DNA of 64,000 bases from Methylobacterium soli. GTDB lineage: Bacteria; Pseudomonadota; Alphaproteobacteria; Rhizobiales; Beijerinckiaceae. Where the stretch lies: positions 1 through 64,000 of the forward strand of contig NZ_VZZK01000012.1 in the NCBI RefSeq assembly GCF_008806385.1, read 5' to 3'. Positions 35,078 to 42,798 of the stretch are shown piece after piece. The position numbers were made by a program, and so were the translations under genes. The notes under the pieces were generated by a model, which was not told the DNA's origin, searched no databases, and worked only from the letters and a program-made list of their open reading frames with translations. Within the stretch, counting starts at the first letter, position 1. Every line of letters starts with the position of its first letter.

Positions 35078-35110
35078 GCGAGGACCGCCCCGGCGGTCCT
35101 CGCCCTTTCC
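35078..35110 (+). terminator. GC-rich hairpin after coxA, possible attenuator or terminator
   Basis: GCGAGGACCG (35078-35087) pairs perfectly with CGGTCCTCGC (35094-35103) and is followed by CCTTTCC. The short T run makes it a weak intrinsic terminator. It would lower expression of ctaB and the assembly genes relative to the catalytic subunits, or stabilise the coxBA message 3' end. Confidence 0.55.
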
Positions 35111-35280
35111 AGGCTCCTCCCCGTCGCGGAGGGACCCGGAAAGGGCGATCCGGCCCATCAGTGCCGGACCGATGCCCCTCCCGCGGCGCTCCGCGCCCGG
35201 ATGATCGGAAACGGTCTGACGCGCCGGGAGGACCGGCGACGGCCGGCATGCCCGGCGAGCGAAACACGGTTGTGGCCTTG

Positions 35281-36243
35281 ATGACGAGCCTGTCGAACAC
35301 CCTCCCCGCCGGGGCCGAGGCGAACCGCTTCGCCCCCGCTCCCGCCGCCGTCGGCGGCGACGTGCCGGATTACTTCGCGCTCCTGAAGCCGCGCGTGATG
35401 GTGCTGGTGATCTTCACCGCCCTCGTCGGCATGGTGGTGTCGCACGGGCATGTGCCGCCCACGATCGCGGCGATCTCGCTCCTGATGATCGCGGTGGGCG
35501 CGGGCGCCTCCGGCTGCCTCAACATGTGGTGGGACGCCGATATCGACGCGGTGATGACCCGCACGGCCAAGCGCCCGATCCCCGACGGGCGGATCCAGCC
35601 CAACGAGGCCCTGGCTTTCGGCCTCACCCTCTCGGTCGGCTCGGTCCTGATCCTCGGCCTCGCCTCGAATTGGCTGGCGGCCGGGCTCCTGGCCTTCACG
35701 ATCGTGTTCTACGCCGTGATCTACTCGATGTGGCTGAAGCGGGCGACGCCGCAGAACATCGTCATCGGCGGCGCCGCCGGCGCCCTCCCCCCGGTGATCG
35801 GCCAGGCGGTGATCTCCGGCAGCGTCGGCATCGAGTCGATCGTGCTGTTCCTGATCATCTTCATCTGGACGCCGCCGCATTTCTGGGCGCTCGCGCTGGT
35901 CAAGGCCGGCGAGTACGCCAAGGCCGGCATCCCGATGATGCCGAACGTGGCGGGCCCGCAATCGACCCGCCGGCAGATCGTCTACTACACGCTGCTCCTG
36001 GCGCCGCTGGGCCTCGCCCCCGTCGCCCTCGGCTTCGGTGGCCTGCTCTACGCCATCGTCGGACTCCTCGGCGGCCTCGGCATGCTGGCCTTCAGCGTCC
36101 AGGTCTTCCGCAACCGCGAGGGCGAGGCCGAGAAGCGGGCCGCCATGGGCATGTTCGCCTTCTCGATCCTCTATCTGTTCCTCCTGTTCTCGGCGCTCCT
36201 CGCCGAGCAGGGCCTGGGCCTGTTCCGCCCCGTCATCGTCTGA
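35281..36243 (+). CDS. ctaB: Protohaem IX farnesyltransferase (haem O synthase)
   Basis: A 320-residue UbiA-family membrane prenyltransferase that farnesylates haem b to haem O, the first step to haem A for the oxidase. The first Asp-rich motif is [20 protein letters not shown] and the second is in [40 protein letters not shown] is a CtaB signature. About nine hydrophobic helices are visible. The ATG at 35281 is preferred, with an alternative in-frame ATG at 35248. It is followed 5 bp later by a tiny membrane protein gene. Confidence 0.94.
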   Translation: MTSLSNTLPAGAEANRFAPAPAAVGGDVPDYFALLKPRVMVLVIFTALVGMVVSHGHVPPTIAAISLLMIAVGAGASGCLNMWWDADIDAVMTRTAKRPIPDGRIQPNEALAFGLTLSVGSVLILGLASNWLAAGLLAFTIVFYAVIYSMWLKRATPQNIVIGGAAGALPPVIGQAVISGSVGIESIVLFLIIFIWTPPHFWALALVKAGEYAKAGIPMMPNVAGPQSTRRQIVYYTLLLAPLGLAPVALGFGGLLYAIVGLLGGLGMLAFSVQVFRNREGEAEKRAAMGMFAFSILYLFLLFSALLAEQGLGLFRPVIV

Positions 36244-36248
36244 GCATC

Positions 36249-36413
36249 ATGCAGGATCCCAAGATCGCGTATCGCCCCCTCACCCCGGAAGAGGAGCAGC
36301 GTCGCCGCAAGCGCTCCATCGCCATCGCGCTCGCCCTGGGCGCAATGGTCGTCCTGTTCTTCGTGCTCACCATCGCGAAGCTCGGGCCGCAGGTGCTCAA
36401 CCGGCCGCTCTAG
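36249..36413 (+). CDS. Small single-pass membrane protein of the cox operon (CoxF/CtaF-like)
   Basis: A 54-residue protein. A charged N-terminus with a basic cluster (EEEQRRRKRS) precedes one membrane helix (IAIALALGAMVVLFFVLTI, about residues 25-43) and a short tail. Its place between ctaB and ctaG, 5 bp and 6 bp from its neighbours, is standard in alphaproteobacterial cox operons, where it is annotated as a small oxidase assembly or biogenesis protein. The biochemical role is not known to me. The assignment rests mainly on position and topology. Confidence 0.8.
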   Translation: MQDPKIAYRPLTPEEEQRRRKRSIAIALALGAMVVLFFVLTIAKLGPQVLNRPL

Positions 36414-36419
36414 AGACCC

Positions 36420-37031
36420 ATGATCGATCGCAGCCCGCCGCCAATGAACCCGAACCGGTCGGCCAACCGCACGGCCCTCGCCTGCGCGGCGCTCGTGGCC
36501 GGCATGACCGGCCTCGCCTTCGCGTCGGTGCCCCTCTACGACGCCTTCTGCAAGGCGACCGGCTATGACGGCACGCCGCTGCAGGGGGGGGCGCCCTCGG
36601 CCGCGATGGCGCGGACCGACGACAGCATGGTGGTCCATTTCGACACCAACGTCGCCGCCACGCTGCCCTGGAAGTTCCGGGCGGAGAGCCCCAAGGTCGC
36701 GGCGCATCTCGGCGAGACCACGACGGTGTTCTTCCGGGTGAAGAACACCGGCACCACGCCCTCCACCGGCATCGCGACCTTCAACGTGCAGCCGGCCCTG
36801 ATGGGCGGCTACTTCGTCAAGATCGAGTGCTTCTGCTTCAAGGAGCAGACGCTGCAGCCCGGCGAGGCGATGGACTTCCCGGTGGTGTTCTACATCGACC
36901 CGGCGGTGCGGACGGATTCCAACACCAGCCATCTCAGCGAGATGACGCTGTCCTACACCTACTTCGCCTCGAAGAACGGCCAGCCGGCCACGGCGGCGGT
37001 CGCGGAGACGGGCAAGAAATCGAATTTCTGA
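36420..37031 (+). CDS. ctaG: Cytochrome c oxidase copper assembly protein CtaG/Cox11
   Basis: A 203-residue protein with one N-terminal membrane helix (about residues 17-37) and a periplasmic immunoglobulin-like domain that delivers copper to the CuB site of subunit I. The copper motif is in [12 protein letters not shown] (about residues 137-148, CFCF). [13 protein letters not shown] after the helix and [20 protein letters not shown] near the end are family marks. It is part of the oxidase operon, just before subunit III. Confidence 0.96.
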   Translation: MIDRSPPPMNPNRSANRTALACAALVAGMTGLAFASVPLYDAFCKATGYDGTPLQGGAPSAAMARTDDSMVVHFDTNVAATLPWKFRAESPKVAAHLGETTTVFFRVKNTGTTPSTGIATFNVQPALMGGYFVKIECFCFKEQTLQPGEAMDFPVVFYIDPAVRTDSNTSHLSEMTLSYTYFASKNGQPATAAVAETGKKSNF

Positions 37032-37173
37032 TCGCGTGCGCGTGACAAGGCATCCGCGCGCACATAATGGGTTCAAGCTTGAGGGTCCGGGCTCGTCCGG
37101 TCCTCGGGGTCACAAGAAATCAGGGCCGGGGCCGGGTGCGGCGAAGGACCGGGGGTCGAGGAGAGACGTTCAG

Positions 37174-38031
37174 ATGGCTGAGGCGCACGCCAAGAATCAC
37201 GACTTCCACATTCTCAGCCCGAGCCCGTGGCCCCTGATCGGCGCCTTCTCGGGCTTCCTGATGGCGTTCGGCGCCGTGTTCTGGATGAAGAGCCTCCAGA
37301 TCGGCACCCTGTTGCCCGGTCCCTACATCTTCGGTGCCGGCACGATCGGCGTGCTCTACACCATGTTCTCGTGGTGGAAGGACGTCGTCCACGAGGCGAA
37401 TTCGGGCGATCACACCCGCGTCGTCCAACTCCACCACCGCTACGGCATGATGATGTTCATCGCCTCCGAGGTGATGTTCTTCGTCGCGTGGTTCTGGGCC
37501 TATTTCGAGGCCGCCCTCTACACCGCCGACCCGATCCAGGCGACGCGCGTCGATTTCACCGGCGGCGTCTGGCCGCCCAAGGGCATCGAGGCCTTCGATC
37601 CCTGGCACCTGCCGCTCCTCAACACGCTGATCCTGCTCACCTCCGGCACCACCATCACCTGGGCGCACCACGCCCTCCTGAACGGTGACCGCAAGGGGCT
37701 GAAATACGGCCTCTGGCTGACGATCATCCTCGGCGTGCTCTTCACCGCCTGCCAGGCCTACGAGTATCACCACGCCGCCTTCGGCTTCTCGGGCAGCATC
37801 TACTCGTCGACCTTCTTCATGGCGACGGGCTTCCACGGCGCCCACGTCATCATCGGCACCATCTTCCTCGCGGTCTGCCTGCTCCGCACCTATGCGGGCC
37901 AGTTCACGCCCCGGCAGCATCTCGGCTTCGAGTTCGCCGCCTGGTACTGGCACTTCGTCGACGTGGTGTGGCTGTTCCTCTTCGCCGCGATCTACGTCTG
38001 GGGCTCGGGCGTCGGCCACGGCGCCCATTGA
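37174..38031 (+). CDS. coxC: Cytochrome c oxidase subunit III
   Basis: A 285-residue, seven-helix subunit that stabilises the oxidase and its proton uptake. Recognisable elements are [17 protein letters not shown], the conserved [33 protein letters not shown] and [15 protein letters not shown], ending in [17 protein letters not shown]. The ATG at 37174 follows GAGGAGAG within 12 bp; an upstream in-frame stretch from 37036 is not family-like. A perfect terminator hairpin follows about 60 bp after its stop. Confidence 0.96.
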   Translation: MAEAHAKNHDFHILSPSPWPLIGAFSGFLMAFGAVFWMKSLQIGTLLPGPYIFGAGTIGVLYTMFSWWKDVVHEANSGDHTRVVQLHHRYGMMMFIASEVMFFVAWFWAYFEAALYTADPIQATRVDFTGGVWPPKGIEAFDPWHLPLLNTLILLTSGTTITWAHHALLNGDRKGLKYGLWLTIILGVLFTACQAYEYHHAAFGFSGSIYSSTFFMATGFHGAHVIIGTIFLAVCLLRTYAGQFTPRQHLGFEFAAWYWHFVDVVWLFLFAAIYVWGSGVGHGAH

Positions 38032-38089
38032 GGGCCGGACCCGCGCAACCATCGCCTCTGCATCCATCGGACGCATGAGGGGCATGCTG

Positions 38090-38116
38090 AAAAGGGCGGC
38101 GCGAGCCGCCCTTTCT
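38090..38116. terminator. Intrinsic terminator after coxC
   Basis: AAAGGGCGGC (38091-38100) and GCCGCCCTTT (38105-38114) form a perfect 10-bp stem with the tetraloop GCGA, followed by CT on the plus strand and preceded by A residues. It ends the core oxidase operon about 60 bp after the coxC stop. Confidence 0.8.
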
Positions 38117-38214
38117 CGTATCGGGCATCGGGACCGATCCCCATATCCTCGGCATTCGGGGGATTTCCGCGGCGCGGCTCGGGCAGGGCCCGGAGGCGCG
38201 CGAGGAGTGAAGCT

Positions 38215-38586
38215 TTGAACCGGACGCACGACCTGCCCGCCCCGATCCCGACCGGCCTGCGCGGCCGCTGCCCCCGTTGCGGAGAAGGGCACCTGTTCCA
38301 GGGCTTCCTCACCCTGCGCCCCTCCTGCGAGGCCTGCGGCCTCGATTACTCGGGCTTCGATTCGGCGGATGGCCCGGCCTTCTTCGTGATGTCGATCGTC
38401 GGCCTCGTGGTGGTAGGCCTCGCCCTCTGGCTCGAGATCGCCTACGAGCCTCCGATCTGGGTTCATGCCCTCGTGGCCGGCACCCTCTCGATCGGCCTCA
38501 GCCTGCTCATGGTCCGGCCGCTGAAGGGGCTGCTCGTCGCCCTGCAATATTCCAACAAGGCCGAGGAAGGGCGCTTCGAGAAGTGA
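38215..38586 (+). CDS. DUF983 family membrane protein with zinc-ribbon-like N-terminus
   Basis: A 123-residue protein starting at a TTG, supported by GAGGAG 7 bp upstream. Two CxxC knuckles, GRCPRCGEGHLF and SCEACGLDY (about residues 17-46), look like a zinc ribbon. Two membrane helices follow (about residues 57-75 and 80-100). DUF983 proteins commonly sit between coxC and SURF1 in alphaproteobacteria, so a role in oxidase biogenesis is likely by context. The stop overlaps the SURF1 GTG (GTGA). Confidence 0.87.
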   Translation: MNRTHDLPAPIPTGLRGRCPRCGEGHLFQGFLTLRPSCEACGLDYSGFDSADGPAFFVMSIVGLVVVGLALWLEIAYEPPIWVHALVAGTLSIGLSLLMVRPLKGLLVALQYSNKAEEGRFEK

Positions 38587-39353
38587 CCACGACGACGATC
38601 CGAGCGGGCGCCTGGCGCGATCTCCTGGCGCCCGGCCTCGCCGCCCTGGTGGCGCTGGCGATCCTCCTCGGTCTCGGCACCTGGCAATTGGAGCGCAAGG
38701 GCGAGAAGGAAGCCCTGATCGCCCGGATCCTCGCCCGCTCCAAGGCGGAGCCGCAGCCCCTCCCCGCCCCCGGCGCCTGGGACCCCGCCCGCGACGAGTT
38801 CCGGCACGTGCGCGTCTCCGGCACCTACCTGAACGACAAGGAGACCCTGGTCCACGGCCTCGCGGCCGGCGAGACGCCGGGCCGGGCGCTGCAGGGCTAT
38901 TACGTGGTCACCCCCCTGGCGCGCCAGGATGGCGGCATCGTCCTCGTCAATCGCGGCTTCACCCCGACGGAGCTGAAGCGCCCGGAGGACCGCCGCAGCG
39001 GCCTGGTCGAGGGGCCCACCACCGTCACCGGCATCCTGCGCGCGAGCGAGGCGCGCGCCATGTTCGTGCCGGCCCCCGACCCCGCCCGCGGCGAGTGGTT
39101 CAACCGCGACATCGCCGGCATCTCCGCCGCCCGCGGCCTCACGGAGGCGGCGCCCTTCCTGGTGGAGGCCGACGCCAACCCGGGCTCTCAGGCCTGGCCC
39201 CGCGGCGGGCAGCTCCGGGTCGACCTGCCGAACAACCACATGCAATACGCCTTCACCTGGTTCGGCATCGCCGCCTGCCTGATCGGCGTGTTCTCGGTCT
39301 TCGCCTGGCGCCGCCTGCACGAGGGCCCGCAGCCCGAGCCGGCGCATCGTTGA
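38583..39353 (+). CDS. SURF1 family cytochrome oxidase biogenesis protein
   Basis: A 256-residue protein with a membrane helix near each end (about residues 14-34 and 223-243) and a periplasmic domain between, the SURF1 plan. Typical elements are LLGLGTWQLERKGEKEALI, VSGTYLNDKE, the VNRGFTP strand and NNHMQYAFTWFGIA at the second helix. It helps insert or retain haem A in subunit I. The GTG start overlaps the preceding stop by 4 bp, so it is translationally coupled to the DUF983 gene. Confidence 0.92.
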   Translation: MTTTTIRAGAWRDLLAPGLAALVALAILLGLGTWQLERKGEKEALIARILARSKAEPQPLPAPGAWDPARDEFRHVRVSGTYLNDKETLVHGLAAGETPGRALQGYYVVTPLARQDGGIVLVNRGFTPTELKRPEDRRSGLVEGPTTVTGILRASEARAMFVPAPDPARGEWFNRDIAGISAARGLTEAAPFLVEADANPGSQAWPRGGQLRVDLPNNHMQYAFTWFGIAACLIGVFSVFAWRRLHEGPQPEPAHR

Positions 39354-39425
39354 GCGACGCCGGCTTGTCGTCGGCCTGCCGCGCCTTACACTCCCGGGGT
39401 GTCAAGATCGCGGAGCTGATGCCCG

Positions 39426-39842
39426 ATGCGCGCCGTCCTCGCCTTCCTGGTCCTCGCGCTCTGGGCAGTGCCGGCGCGGGCGCTCGACGAGCCGGCGCGC
39501 GAGGCGGCCCGGGCCGCCATCACCCGGCAGGTCGAGGCCCTCGGGCGCGACGACGCGGCGAGCGCCTACGCGGTGGCGGCGCCCTCGATCCAGGCCCTGT
39601 TCCCGACCCCCGACGTCTTCATCGGCATGGTCCGGAGCAACTACGCGGCGATCTACCGCCACCGCAGCTTCGTCTTCGGCGAGGGGCGGGAGACGGCCGA
39701 GAACGGCCTCGCGCAGGACGTCGCCATCCAGGATTCCTACGGGGTCGACTGGACGGCCGCCTACAGCCTGGAACGGCAGGCCGACGGCACCTGGCGGATC
39801 ACCGGCTGCCGCCTGACGAAATCGCCCGGCACCCCCTTGTGA
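39426..39842 (+). CDS. DUF4864 family secreted protein
   Basis: A 138-residue protein with a signal peptide (MRAVLAFLVLALWAVPARA, residues 1-19) and a compact mature domain. ITRQVEALGRDDAASAYAVA, FPTPDVFIGMVRSNYAAIYR and DGTWRITGC are the conserved DUF4864 positions; the fold resembles the NTF2-like/SnoaL family. Function is unknown. It sits between the oxidase genes and thrC with about 60-70 bp on each side. Confidence 0.85.
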   Translation: MRAVLAFLVLALWAVPARALDEPAREAARAAITRQVEALGRDDAASAYAVAAPSIQALFPTPDVFIGMVRSNYAAIYRHRSFVFGEGRETAENGLAQDVAIQDSYGVDWTAAYSLERQADGTWRITGCRLTKSPGTPL

Positions 39843-39902
39843 TCCTGGCTTCGACAGGCGCCCTCGCATCGTGTAGAGGGGGCGCCTTCCCCGGAGGCCC
39901 CT

Positions 39903-41315
39903 TTGCTGCACGTCTCGACCCGCGGTGCCGCCGCGCCGCTCTCGTTCTCCGACGCCCTCCTGGCCGGCCTCGCCCGCGACGGCGGCCTCTACGTCCCGGA
40001 GAGCTGGCCGCGGATCCCGTCCGAGGCGATCGCGGGCCTCGCCGGCAAGCTCTACGCTGATGCCGCGAAGCTTGTCCTGCGCCCGCTGATCGACGGGGAG
40101 ATCGCGGATGCCGACCTCGACGCGATGATCGAGGCCTCCTACGCCACCTTCCGGCACCCGGCGGTCTGCCCGCTGACGCAGCTCGACGACAACCTGTTCC
40201 TGCTGGAGCTCTTCCACGGCCCGACGCTGGCGTTCAAGGACGTGGCGATGCAGCTCCTCGGGCGGCTGATGGACCATGTCCTGCGGTCGCGGGGGGCGCG
40301 CGCCACCATCGTGGGCGCGACCTCCGGCGATACCGGGAGCGCGGCGGTCGAGGCGTTCCGAGGCCTCGATCAGGTCGACGTCTTCATCCTGTTCCCGCAC
40401 GGGCGGGTCTCGGAGGTGCAGCGCCGGCAGATGACGACGGTCGGCGCCGAGAACGTCCACGCGATCGCGATCGACGGCACCTTCGATGATTGCCAGAACA
40501 TCGTCAAAGCCCTGTTCCAGCACGCGGATTTCGCCGACTCGGTGCGCCTGTCGGGCGTCAACTCGATCAACTGGGCCCGCGTCGCGGCGCAGGCGGTCTA
40601 TTACTTCACCAGCGCGGTCGCCCTCGGCAGCCCGCATCGCCCGGTCTCCTTCGCGGTGCCGACCGGCAATTTCGGCGACATCCTGGCCGGCTGGGTCGCC
40701 AAGCGCATGGGCCTGCCGATCGAGCGCCTGATGATCGGCACCAACGCCAACGACATCCTGGCCCGCACCCTGGAGCACGGCGCCTACGAGCTGCGGGGCG
40801 TGCAGCCCACCACCTCGCCGTCGATGGACATCCAGATCTCGTCGAATTTCGAGCGCCTGCTGTTCGAGGCGCTGGGGCGGGATTCCTCCGCGCTCGGCCG
40901 GCTCATGGCGGGCCTCAAGCAATCGGGGGGCTTCAGCCTCGATCCCGGCGTGCTCGCGAGCGTGCGCGCCGAGTTCGATGCCACGGCGGTGCCGGAGCCC
41001 GACGTGATGGACGAGATTACCCGGACGCATGCGGCGACCGGCGTGATCCTCGATCCCCACAGCGCCATCGGGGTGCGGGCCGGCCGCCACCTCCTCGCCA
41101 AGGATCCGGCGACCCCGGTCGTGGCGCTCGCCACCGCCCATCCCGCCAAGTTCCCGGACGCCGTCGCCCGGGCGACGGGCGGCCACCGCCCCGCTTTGCC
41201 CCCGCATCTCGCCGACCTGATGGAGCGCCAGGAGCGCGTCTCCCGGGTGGCCAACGATCAATCCGCGGTGGAGAGCTTCATCCGCGAGCGCGCCCGCATC
41301 ACCCGGGGCGCCTGA
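39903..41315 (+). CDS. thrC: Threonine synthase
   Basis: A 470-residue PLP enzyme that converts O-phosphohomoserine to threonine. The PLP lysine is Lys112 in HGPTLAFKDVAMQLLGRL. GATSGDTGSAAVEAF binds the substrate phosphate, and SGVNSINWARVAAQAVYYF and PTGNFGDILAG are family hallmarks of the longer ThrC group. The TTG start is supported by GGAGG 5 bp upstream and by the typical N-terminus MLHVSTRG. The M16 peptidase gene begins 2 bp after its stop, so the two are co-transcribed. Confidence 0.95.
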   Translation: MLHVSTRGAAAPLSFSDALLAGLARDGGLYVPESWPRIPSEAIAGLAGKLYADAAKLVLRPLIDGEIADADLDAMIEASYATFRHPAVCPLTQLDDNLFLLELFHGPTLAFKDVAMQLLGRLMDHVLRSRGARATIVGATSGDTGSAAVEAFRGLDQVDVFILFPHGRVSEVQRRQMTTVGAENVHAIAIDGTFDDCQNIVKALFQHADFADSVRLSGVNSINWARVAAQAVYYFTSAVALGSPHRPVSFAVPTGNFGDILAGWVAKRMGLPIERLMIGTNANDILARTLEHGAYELRGVQPTTSPSMDIQISSNFERLLFEALGRDSSALGRLMAGLKQSGGFSLDPGVLASVRAEFDATAVPEPDVMDEITRTHAATGVILDPHSAIGVRAGRHLLAKDPATPVVALATAHPAKFPDAVARATGGHRPALPPHLADLMERQERVSRVANDQSAVESFIRERARITRGA

Positions 41316-41317
41316 GC

Positions 41318-42613
41318 ATGAACCGCCATTTCGAGACCCACGGCGCCTCGCCGGATCTGAAGATCACGCGCCTCCGGAACGGCCTCACGGTCGCCACCGA
41401 GGCGATGCCGGGCGTCGCCACCGCGACGCTCGGGGTCTATGTGGGGGCGGGCTCGCGCCACGAGCGGGCCGACGAGAACGGCCTCAGCCACCTCATCGAG
41501 CACATGGCGTTCAAGGGGACCGAGACGCGCTCGGCCCGGCGCATCGCCGAGGACATCGAGAATGTCGGCGGCGAGATCAACGCCGCCACGAGCGTCGAGA
41601 GCACGAGCTACACCGCCCGCGTCCTCGGCGAGGATGCCGGCGTCGCCCTCGACGTCATCGGCGACATCCTGACCCGCTCGACCTTCGAGGCCGGCGAGCT
41701 CGCCCGCGAGAAGGGCGTGATCCTGCAGGAATACGCCGCCGTCGAGGACACCCCCGACGACGTCGTCTACGACGCCTTCACGGAGGCCGCCTTCCCGGAT
41801 CAGCCGATCGGCCGCCCGATCCTCGGACGCCCGGAGACGATCCAGAGCTTCGACCGGGCCGGCATCGAGGCCTATATCGCCCGCGAATACACCCCGGACC
41901 GGATGGTGCTGGCCGCGGCCGGCGCCGTCGAGCACGCGGCGATCGTGGAGGCGGCCGAGCGGCATTTCGGCGACCTCGCGCCGTCCCGGGCCCCCGCCGC
42001 GGTGGCCGGCAGCTACGGCGGCGGCGAGCGGCGCCTGCAGCGCAAGCTCGAACAGGCGAACCTCGTCATCGGCCTGCCCGGCCTGTCCTTCCGGGACGAC
42101 GGCTACTACGCCCTCCACATCTTCGCGCAGGTGCTCGGCGGCGGCCTGACCTCGCGGCTCTGGCACGAGGTGCGGGAGACCCGCGGCCTCGCCTACGAGA
42201 TCCAGGCCTTCCACTGGCCCTTCTCGGATTGCGGCCTGTTCGGCATCGGCGCCGGCACGTCGGGGACGGACCTGCCCGAGCTCGTCGACGTCACCCTCGC
42301 GGCGACCGTCAAGGCCGTGGACGACCTCGACACGATCGAGATCGCCCGCGCCAAGGCGCAGCTCAAGGTGGCGCTGCTCTCCGCCCTGGAGACGCCCGGC
42401 GGGCGCATCGAGCGCAATGCCCGCCAGTTCCTCGCCTGGGGTAGGGTCATTCCCTCGGCGGAGGTGATCGCCAAGGTGGATGCCGTGACGGTGGAGGACG
42501 TGCGCGCGGCCGGCCGCACGCTGCTCACCGGCGCCCCGACGCTCGCGGCCATCGGGCCGATCCGCAAGCTCCCGAGCCTCGACCGGATCGCCGCGCAGCT
42601 GCGCGCGGCCTGA
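41318..42613 (+). CDS. M16 family zinc metallopeptidase (processing-peptidase-like)
   Basis: A 431-residue peptidase of the mitochondrial-processing-peptidase group. The inverted zinc motif HLIEHMAFKG is at residues 58-67 (His58, Glu61, His62), with the distal Glu in EKGVILQEYAAVEDTPDD. The second M16 half contains VLGGGLTSRLWHEVRETRGLAY. No signal peptide is seen, so it is probably cytosolic. Location next to thrC is usual in alphaproteobacteria, but no metabolic link is known to me. The substrate is unassigned. Confidence 0.92.
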   Translation: MNRHFETHGASPDLKITRLRNGLTVATEAMPGVATATLGVYVGAGSRHERADENGLSHLIEHMAFKGTETRSARRIAEDIENVGGEINAATSVESTSYTARVLGEDAGVALDVIGDILTRSTFEAGELAREKGVILQEYAAVEDTPDDVVYDAFTEAAFPDQPIGRPILGRPETIQSFDRAGIEAYIAREYTPDRMVLAAAGAVEHAAIVEAAERHFGDLAPSRAPAAVAGSYGGGERRLQRKLEQANLVIGLPGLSFRDDGYYALHIFAQVLGGGLTSRLWHEVRETRGLAYEIQAFHWPFSDCGLFGIGAGTSGTDLPELVDVTLAATVKAVDDLDTIEIARAKAQLKVALLSALETPGGRIERNARQFLAWGRVIPSAEVIAKVDAVTVEDVRAAGRTLLTGAPTLAAIGPIRKLPSLDRIAAQLRAA

Positions 42614-42798
42614 GGGCCGGCGCCGGCCCGGCTTGTTTTGGCCGCAAAGCCGCGCGATCGAAAATCCGCAGGTCACGGCAGGAAGCGGTGGGTGTCCCCT
42701 GCGGCACGGCCACCGCGCCTTGTCCGCCGACGGACCCGCCTTTACCAAAGCCCGGAGCCTGAGCGTACTCGTCGCTGCCCGGCCGGAATCCACATCCG